Shown here in pieces: positions 58,256 to 64,000 of a stretch of DNA of 64,000 nt; positions within the stretch are counted from its first letter, which is position 1, and the number at the start of each line of letters is the position of its first letter. The position numbers and the translations under genes were made by a program. The notes below the pieces were generated by a model that was not told the DNA's origin, did no database searches, and saw nothing but the letters and a program-made list of their open reading frames with translations. Source of the DNA: an uncultured Litorivicinus sp. (lineage in GTDB: Bacteria > Pseudomonadota > Gammaproteobacteria > Pseudomonadales > Litorivicinaceae); assembly GCA_902558075.1 (NCBI GenBank), contig CACECO010000001.1:124001-188000 (forward strand). The letters are read 5' to 3'.

Positions 58256-60421
58256 ATGACCGATCGCACTGCGCGCGGCGGCCTTCAGGTGGCGAATGAG
58301 CTCTATCGCTTCATCAATGAAGAAGCGATCCCAGGAACCGGTATCGACGAAACAAAGTTTTGGGCAGGTGTTGATTCCTTGATTCACGAACTCGCCCCAT
58401 TAAACCGGGAATTGGTTGCAAAACGTGATGTCATCCAAACGAAAATCGACGGATATCACAAAGCTCGTCAAGGTCAGCCCCATGATCCTGCAGACTACGA
58501 AGCTTTTTTACAGGATATTGGATACTTACTACCAGAACCTCAAAATGTAACTGTCTCGACAGATTGCGTTGATGCTGAAGTCGCGACGACTGCAGGCCCG
58601 CAACTCGTTGTCCCTGTGATGAATGCTCGCTACGCACTGAACGCGGCCAATGCGCGTTGGGGTAGCCTTTATGATGCGCTCTATGGTACCGACGTCATCT
58701 CGAACAATGGTGATGCAAGCACAGGACTCGAATACAACCCAATTCGAGGCGAAAAAGTCATCGCATTTGCCAAGACATTTCTCGATGAAAACTTCGGCCT
58801 TAAGAGCGGCACACATGCGACCGCCACATCATATAAAATTATTGGTGGCTCATTAAAAGTCCATACCCCAAGCGGTCTTGTTGGCTTAAAAAATCCAAAA
58901 AAGTTGGTGGGTTATCAGGGCGATACAGCGTCACCGACAGCAATCGTTTTAAAAAATCACGGGCTCCATGTGGAAATTCAATTTGATAAGACAAAGCCTG
59001 TGGGTAGCTCAGACCCGGCGGGAATTGCAGATATATTGATGGAGTCCGCGCTGACGACAATCATGGATTGCGAGGACTCTGTTGCAGCCGTTGATGCAGA
59101 GGATAAGGTTGTCGTCTACCGGAATTGGCTTGGTCTTATGAAAGGTAATCTCACTGAGTCCGTTTTCAAAACTAATAAAAATATGGTGCGCCGGCTCAAC
59201 CCTGATCGTAAATATATCAGCGTTAATGGATCCGAACTCACGCTCCCTGGACGGGCATTAATGTTTGTGCGTAATGTCGGCCATCTAATGACCAATGAGG
59301 CTATTTTAGATAGTGACGGGAACGAAGTCCCCGAGGGTATTCTCGATGGAATTTTCACCACGCTCATCGCAATTCACGATCTAAAGCGCACCGAAAACAA
59401 AAATTCAAGAGCCGGATCGGTCTACATCGTTAAACCGAAGATGCACGGACCCGAAGAAGTTAGCTTTGCGAATCGTCTTTTTGGAGCCATTGAAGACTTG
59501 CTTAATTTGCCACGCCATACAGTCAAAATGGGCATCATGGATGAAGAGCGTCGGACAACTGTCAACCTGAAAGCTTGCATCAACGCAGCATCTGAAAGGG
59601 TGGTCTTTATCAATACTGGATTTCTCGATCGAACAGGTGATGAGATGCACACGTCGATGCATGCAGGGCCAATGATTCGTAAAGTCCACATGAAAAAAGC
59701 GACGTGGATCAATGCGTACGAAAACTGGAATGTGGATATCGGTCTCGAATGTGGACTCCAAGGTAAAGCACAAATCGGTAAGGGCATGTGGGCGATGCCT
59801 GATTTAATGGCGGCCATGGTTGAACAAAAAATTGCGCATCCGCAATCGGGAGCAACCACAGCTTGGGTTCCTTCACCTACTGCCGCCACGTTACATGCCC
59901 TGCATTATCATCAAGTCGATGTCTTTGCAGTTCAAGATTCATTGAAAGGACAACGGCGTAATACGGTGGATGAAATCCTGGAAATCCCACTACGCGAAAA
60001 TCCCAATTGGTCACCACAAGTGATCCAATCTGAATTAGATAATAATGCGCAAGGAATACTTGGATACGTGGTTCGCTGGGTTGACCAAGGCGTCGGATGC
60101 TCAAAGGTCCCTGATATCAATAATATTGGTCTTATGGAGGATCGCGCGACGCTCCGAATTAGCTCTCAGGCCATTGCAAACTGGCTAACTCACGGAATCA
60201 TAAATGAAGCACAAGTGCGTGAAACGATGGAGCGTATGGCAAAAGTTGTAGACAGCCAAAATGCAGGCGATGCAGCATATCGGCCGATGGCTCCAAACTA
60301 TGATCAATCGACCGCGTTCCAAGCCGCGCTTGATCTTGTCCTCAAGGGTGTGGAGCAGCCCAGTGGATATACTGAGCCGGTTTTGCATCGTCGTCGTCTT
60401 GAGCTGAAACAAAGCATCTAA
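58256..60421 (+). CDS. glcB: Malate synthase G
   Basis: Glyoxylate plus acetyl-CoA to malate. 721 residues, as in E. coli (723). Family features: long N-terminal domain, [10 protein letters not shown]-like block [49 protein letters not shown] and MHAGPMIRK, the last matching the GlcB active-site region. Strong GGAGAG 7 nt upstream of the ATG. Monocistronic or followed by the thioredoxin-like gene 68 nt downstream. First core gene to the right of the island. Confidence 0.97.
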   Translation: MTDRTARGGLQVANELYRFINEEAIPGTGIDETKFWAGVDSLIHELAPLNRELVAKRDVIQTKIDGYHKARQGQPHDPADYEAFLQDIGYLLPEPQNVTVSTDCVDAEVATTAGPQLVVPVMNARYALNAANARWGSLYDALYGTDVISNNGDASTGLEYNPIRGEKVIAFAKTFLDENFGLKSGTHATATSYKIIGGSLKVHTPSGLVGLKNPKKLVGYQGDTASPTAIVLKNHGLHVEIQFDKTKPVGSSDPAGIADILMESALTTIMDCEDSVAAVDAEDKVVVYRNWLGLMKGNLTESVFKTNKNMVRRLNPDRKYISVNGSELTLPGRALMFVRNVGHLMTNEAILDSDGNEVPEGILDGIFTTLIAIHDLKRTENKNSRAGSVYIVKPKMHGPEEVSFANRLFGAIEDLLNLPRHTVKMGIMDEERRTTVNLKACINAASERVVFINTGFLDRTGDEMHTSMHAGPMIRKVHMKKATWINAYENWNVDIGLECGLQGKAQIGKGMWAMPDLMAAMVEQKIAHPQSGATTAWVPSPTAATLHALHYHQVDVFAVQDSLKGQRRNTVDEILEIPLRENPNWSPQVIQSELDNNAQGILGYVVRWVDQGVGCSKVPDINNIGLMEDRATLRISSQAIANWLTHGIINEAQVRETMERMAKVVDSQNAGDAAYRPMAPNYDQSTAFQAALDLVLKGVEQPSGYTEPVLHRRRLELKQSI

Positions 60422-60489
60422 CAAGGCTTGACAGACTCTCTGGAAAGCGCATATTGCTGTCGGTAATTGCGTTGTACCGGAGAGCTCGT

Positions 60490-61539
60490 GTGTTCAGATT
60501 CATACTCATCGCTTTAACCTGCCTGATTTCATCGTCTGCACACACTGCCGAGACTCCTGAACCTGTCCAACAAGTTACCAATTTCGACTCTTTCGAACTG
60601 CCTGAGTGGTTCAAGTTCAGCTTCCTCGATTTATCAGAGGACAATCTTGAGGCGACCGAAGACAACAAACATCTTGTTGTTTTTTTCTGGCAGGAATTCT
60701 GCGCCTACTGCAAGAACACGATCGAAAAGAATCTGACCCAACAATCCATCCGCCAGATTTTCGATGCACATTTCGATGTGGTGGCACTGAATATATGGGG
60801 AGACCGTGAGGTGTATGGTCTAGATGGTGAAGAGACCACAGAAAAAGAGATTGCTCGCTCACTAAATGTCCAATTTACCCCAACAATTATTTTCGTTAAT
60901 GCAGAGGGGGAGTCTGTGTTGCGACTGAATGGGCATGTGTCACCTCCAGAAATGCAACTGGCGCTCAATTATGTGCAGACCAAAACTTATGAATCACAAA
61001 CCATTTTTGAGTATCTCGCTGTGAATCAACCTCAAGCTGTCAACACTCAACTCAATACCCAACCGTTTATCGATAATGGAACGAACCTCGATACAGCAGG
61101 TCAGCCCAAAGCAATCCTTTTCGAACAAACCAACTGCCCAGACTGCGATACTTTCCATCGGTGCGTCCTAGCACTCGATTCTGTCCGTAATCGATTCAAG
61201 CCGTTCCAGACGGTACAGCTTGACATGTGGTCGAGTGCCCCAGTCACAACTCCGTCGGGTCAAATTACAACTGCGCGGGATCTTGCCCGAAACATGAACA
61301 TTATCTACGCACCAAGTCTGGTTCTTTTTGACTCAAATGGTTCAGAATTAATTCGCGTTGAGTCACAGCTCAGAAGCTTTCATACAGAAGCGGTCCTCGA
61401 GTATATCGCCGATGGTATCTATCAACGTGAACCAAATTTCCAGCGTTATATCGAAGAGCGTGGCGACATCATTCGAGCCAAAGGCGAGCAAGGCAAAACA
61501 ACAAGCACGCGAGATATTTGCCCCGAACTTTACGAGTAA
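60490..61539 (+). CDS. Periplasmic protein with two thioredoxin-like domains
   Basis: 349 residues from a GTG chosen because GGAG lies 7 nt upstream. Signal peptide about 1-20 (SSSAHTAE). Two SoxW/thioredoxin_2-like domains in tandem: the first (about 50-165) has WQEFCAYCKNTIEKNL, the second (about 195-320) has FEQTNCPDCDTFHRC, and each has the cis-Pro strand (FTPTIIFVNAEGE, YAPSLVLFDSNG). Both CxxC motifs are intact. The domains look alike, suggesting internal duplication. The partner reductase is unknown; the DsbD alpha-domain at 2.1 kb is another thiol protein in the window. Confidence 0.8.
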   Translation: MFRFILIALTCLISSSAHTAETPEPVQQVTNFDSFELPEWFKFSFLDLSEDNLEATEDNKHLVVFFWQEFCAYCKNTIEKNLTQQSIRQIFDAHFDVVALNIWGDREVYGLDGEETTEKEIARSLNVQFTPTIIFVNAEGESVLRLNGHVSPPEMQLALNYVQTKTYESQTIFEYLAVNQPQAVNTQLNTQPFIDNGTNLDTAGQPKAILFEQTNCPDCDTFHRCVLALDSVRNRFKPFQTVQLDMWSSAPVTTPSGQITTARDLARNMNIIYAPSLVLFDSNGSELIRVESQLRSFHTEAVLEYIADGIYQREPNFQRYIEERGDIIRAKGEQGKTTSTRDICPELYE

Positions 61540-61569
61540 CAATCATTTCCTGCCGTGTGTATACTGTGC

Positions 61570-61641
61570 GGCTGCGGCAGGGGCGCACGAGCTGAGAAGA
61601 ACCCTTTGAACCTGATCCGGTTAGTACCGGTGTAGGAAGCC
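61570..61641 (+). promoter_or_regulatory. TPP riboswitch (THI element)
   Basis: Consensus blocks in order: GGGGCGC, GAGCTGAGA, ACCC, TTTGAACCTGATCCGG, TTAGTACCGGTGTAGGAAG. The ends GGCT (61570) and AGCC (61641) close P1. Located 66 nt before the ATG of the ThiY-like gene. No clear U-run terminator follows, so regulation is more likely at translation, possibly by hiding the CAGGAG ribosome-binding site. Confidence 0.95.
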
Positions 61642-61706
61642 TGAGACCAACAGACACCTCTCTGGTTGACCTTCTGCACGCAACTCAATGATCAGGAGTC
61701 AACGCA

Positions 61707-62666
61707 ATGCAACGCAAACATATTCTTCAATTCATCTGTTTGAGCCTATTGGTCGCTATGAGCTCAGCGCCAAAAGCCGCCACAGAAGAAATCACCGTGC
61801 TACTGGATTGGTTTATCAACCCAGATCACGCACCACTGATCGTCGCGGAACAAGAAGATCTTTTTGAAAACGCTGGCCTCAGAGTTAACCTCGTCGAACC
61901 CGCAGATCCATCACTCCCACCAAAGCTTGCGGCAGCAAAAAAAGCAGATCTCGCGATTAGCTACCAGCCGTCACTCATGGTCGACCTCAATAATTCGTTA
62001 CCGTTGATGCGCGTCGGCACGATCGTCAACCGTCCGTTGAATTCACTCGTCGTATTGGCTGATTCCGATATTCATTCAGTCAAGGACTTAAAAGGAAAAA
62101 CTGTCGGTTTTTCCGTTGGTGGATTTGAAGATGCAGTCCTTGGTGCAATGCTCGAAACTCACGGATTAACGCTAGACGACGTCGAACTGGTGAATGTGAA
62201 TTTTGCGTTATCACCCTCTCTGTATGCAGGACAAGTCGATGCCGTTATTGGGGCTTTCAGGAATTTTGAGTTGAACCAGATGGATATCGATGGCCGTCCC
62301 GGAAGAGCGTTCTATCCTGAAGAGCATGGTATTCCAACCTACGAGGAGCTGATTTTTGTAACCCACCCGGATTATGCAGGCACAGCAAAAATCGAACGCT
62401 TTCTTGATGTGATAGATAAGGCAAGTCAGCTGATCCTTCAATCGCCAGATGCGATGTATCGATCATTTGTCAGCTATCGCCCAAATGATCTCGATAACGA
62501 GCTAAATCGCCGAGCGTGGCGAGACACACTACCCAAACTAGCCCGTGAAACCCGCCAAACAGATGTCGATCAGTGGGAGCGGTTTTCTCAGTTTATGACA
62601 CAACGCGGACTCATCCGAAATCCACCACCCACCAAAACCTATCTCTTTCAATCAGGAGCTCAATGA
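61707..62666 (+). CDS. ThiY-like periplasmic pyrimidine-precursor binding protein
   Basis: 319 residues, signal peptide about 1-24. NMT1/THI5-like fold: VLLDWFINPDHAPLIVAEQEDLF (about 31-53), then LAISYQPSLMVDLN and VKDLKGKTVGFSVGG. Under the TPP riboswitch, so it probably binds a thiamine precursor such as HMP or its formamidopyrimidine form. The usual ABC partners ThiX and ThiZ are not beside it; instead an AEC-family permease gene overlaps its stop by 4 nt. Confidence 0.88.
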   Translation: MQRKHILQFICLSLLVAMSSAPKAATEEITVLLDWFINPDHAPLIVAEQEDLFENAGLRVNLVEPADPSLPPKLAAAKKADLAISYQPSLMVDLNNSLPLMRVGTIVNRPLNSLVVLADSDIHSVKDLKGKTVGFSVGGFEDAVLGAMLETHGLTLDDVELVNVNFALSPSLYAGQVDAVIGAFRNFELNQMDIDGRPGRAFYPEEHGIPTYEELIFVTHPDYAGTAKIERFLDVIDKASQLILQSPDAMYRSFVSYRPNDLDNELNRRAWRDTLPKLARETRQTDVDQWERFSQFMTQRGLIRNPPPTKTYLFQSGAQ

Positions 62667-63589
62667 ACGAAGTCTTTAACATCCTAGCCCCAGTGCTTGC
62701 TCTCGGGCTGATTGGCTACTCTGCAACACGATTTAAGTTTTTTTTAAGTTCACATCGTGACGGATTATCCAAGTACGTTTTCGACTTCGCCGTACCAATG
62801 CTCCTATTTTCAGCGGTTGTCGAACTAGAGGTACCCGTAGAATCAGCGACAGATTTCTTCGCCAGCTACTACATTCCACTATTCGTTATGTTTATGCTCG
62901 GCTTACTGATCAGTTGGCTCATTTTAAAGCGGCCGGTGGTCGAGGCAATGATCATCGGACTCGGATCATGTTTCTCGAACACCGTCTTACTCGGTGTCCC
63001 AATCATTCCCCGTGCTCTAGGGGAAGAAGCACTTTTTCCCCTCTTCCTACTCATTTCAGTTCACGGAATCATAATATTCACCGCGGTAACGACCGCGATT
63101 GAGATCGCAAAAGGACGCGATGCAGGTCTCATCAAATTACCCAAACAGGTACTGGGTGGGCTAATAGGAAACCCATTGATCATCGGACTGGGTCTCGGAT
63201 TTCTGTGGAGGCTGACCGGGCTAGGAATCCACCCAATCACCGCCGATCTTTTTCACCTCGTGACGACGAGCATCACGCCAGCTGCACTTTTTGTGCTGGG
63301 TAGCTCTCTTGCGAGTTACTCGATTTCAGGTTCTATAGGCCCCGCCCTACTGGTTACCATTTTAAAAAATACGCTGCACCCACTGGCGGTATTTTTACTT
63401 GGGTCTTGGCTTGGCCTCGAAATTTTATGGTTATCCGTTGCAACAATGCTGGCTGCGATGCCAACCGGGATTAATATGTACCTATTTGCAAGTCGTTATC
63501 AGATATCACCACCGACAGCAACAACAAGCATATTTATCTCAACCGTCTCATCGATGATCACGATCTCAATCGTGATTGCTCTATTTTAA
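62663..63589 (+). CDS. AEC-family permease (auxin efflux carrier type)
   Basis: 308-residue membrane protein with about 10 hydrophobic segments arranged in two halves: N-terminal FNILAPVLALGLIGY, LGSCFSNTVLLGVPII and, in the second half, GNPLIIGLGLGFLWRLTG, FVLGSSLASYSI and a C-terminal AAMPTGINMYLFASRYQ. The ATGA start overlaps the ThiY-like gene, so it is translationally coupled and under the TPP riboswitch. Substrate inferred to be a thiamine precursor or related compound; direction (import or export) unknown. Confidence 0.87.
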   Translation: MNEVFNILAPVLALGLIGYSATRFKFFLSSHRDGLSKYVFDFAVPMLLFSAVVELEVPVESATDFFASYYIPLFVMFMLGLLISWLILKRPVVEAMIIGLGSCFSNTVLLGVPIIPRALGEEALFPLFLLISVHGIIIFTAVTTAIEIAKGRDAGLIKLPKQVLGGLIGNPLIIGLGLGFLWRLTGLGIHPITADLFHLVTTSITPAALFVLGSSLASYSISGSIGPALLVTILKNTLHPLAVFLLGSWLGLEILWLSVATMLAAMPTGINMYLFASRYQISPPTATTSIFISTVSSMITISIVIALF

Positions 63590-63598
63590 AAAAAATAT

Positions 63599-64000
63599 CT
63601 AAGGCTCGATCAGAATTGCTCGGAAATCATTCACATTAGTGCCAGTTGGCCCGGGGATGATTGATTGACCCAGTGTCTGGAAGAACGTATGTGCATCTTG
63701 ACGCTTCAGGGCATCACGATGGTCAAGATTCGCATCTCTCATCCGAGCGAGTGTCTGATCATCAATCACCGCGCCGGCAATCTCAGCAGCGCCGTCGACA
63801 CCATCGGTATCACATGCGATCGCTGAGATCCCTCGAGCACCATCGAGCGCATCAAGTAATGCCAGCGCAAAATGCGCATTGGGTCCACCCACACCACTAC
63901 CAGTTACCTTGACGGTTGTTTCACCCCCAGACAGCAAGCAAAGAGGTTTTGCGAGTGTTCGATGGCGCCGTTGCCATAAAGCTGTCTCAGCCATAACGCG
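63599..64000 (-). CDS. Glycerate 2-kinase/hydroxypyruvate reductase-like (MOFRL family), C-terminus; runs off right edge
   Basis: About 134 C-terminal residues of a TtuD/GckA-type protein. CLLSGGETTVKVTGSGVGGPNAHFALALLDAL and CDTDGVDGAAEIAGAVI and the end GPTGTNVNDFRAILI are MOFRL-domain signatures. In the cell it phosphorylates glycerate downstream of glyoxylate metabolism, consistent with glcB nearby. Convergent with the AEC gene. The N-terminal part lies outside the window, so the MAETALW start in the track is internal. Confidence 0.9.
   Translation of the reverse strand, partial: RVMAETALWQRRHRTLAKPLCLLSGGETTVKVTGSGVGGPNAHFALALLDALDGARGISAIACDTDGVDGAAEIAGAVIDDQTLARMRDANLDHRDALKRQDAHTFFQTLGQSIIPGPTGTNVNDFRAILIEP

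Overview
The window looks like a chromosomal segment of a gammaproteobacterium with a compact genome. Gene order follows the Pseudomonas/Oceanospirillales arrangement closely: dsbD-aroQ-accB-accC-prmA-dusB-fis-purH-purD; dksA-gluQ-cbrB-pcnB-folK-panB-panC; and grpE-dnaK-dnaJ-dapB-carA-carB-greA ... ftsH-folP-glmM-tpiA-secG-tRNA-Leu ... rimP-nusA-infB-rbfA-truB-rpsO-pnp. Genes are tightly packed, many overlap by 1-11 nt, and several starts are best read as TTG. The exact genus cannot be fixed from the window; a marine, non-Pseudomonas relative is an inference.

Layout. 1-14.4 kb: mpl (partial), ppa, a DUF2333 membrane protein, a stand-alone DsbD N-terminal domain, aroQ, fatty-acid start (accBC), prmA, dusB, fis, purine genes purH/purD, then sfsA and an aminotransferase on the other strand, dksA, gluQ and a CbrB-like sigma-54 activator. 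The CbrA kinase expected next to it is absent, and its receiver has Glu at the phosphoacceptor position. 14.4-14.8 kb: a 425-nt intergenic stretch with A-rich AAnAAnAA motifs and a strong terminator, at the place where Pseudomonas encodes the sRNA CrcZ. 14.8-18.3 kb: pcnB, folK, panB, panC. 18.3-43.5 kb: almost entirely minus-strand core genes for RNA turnover, ribosome assembly, translation, protein quality control, carbamoyl phosphate and chaperones; a decayed dgkA lies between tRNA-Leu and rimP. 43.5-49.2 kb: recN, an SbtA-like transporter with fur, bamE, rnfH, ratA, smpB, a LysE-type exporter and tmRNA (ssrA).

49.2-58.2 kb is an accessory island directly behind the 3' end of tmRNA, a classic integration site. 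It holds a tyrosine-integrase remnant, small secreted or membrane proteins, a pair of related GC-rich hairpin repeats, a Sel1/MORN secreted-protein operon, a duplicated membrane-protein pair, a TerB-like protein and an FkbM methyltransferase. Its most unusual gene (52397-53929) encodes a 510-residue protein with the motif A/B/C constellation of single-subunit (Pol A / T7 RNA polymerase type) nucleic-acid polymerases, but no visible exonuclease and no steric-gate Glu. I do not recognise it as a named family.

58.2-64 kb returns to core metabolism: malate synthase G, a periplasmic protein with two thioredoxin-like domains, a TPP riboswitch controlling a ThiY-like binding protein plus an AEC permease, and the C-terminus of a glycerate kinase.
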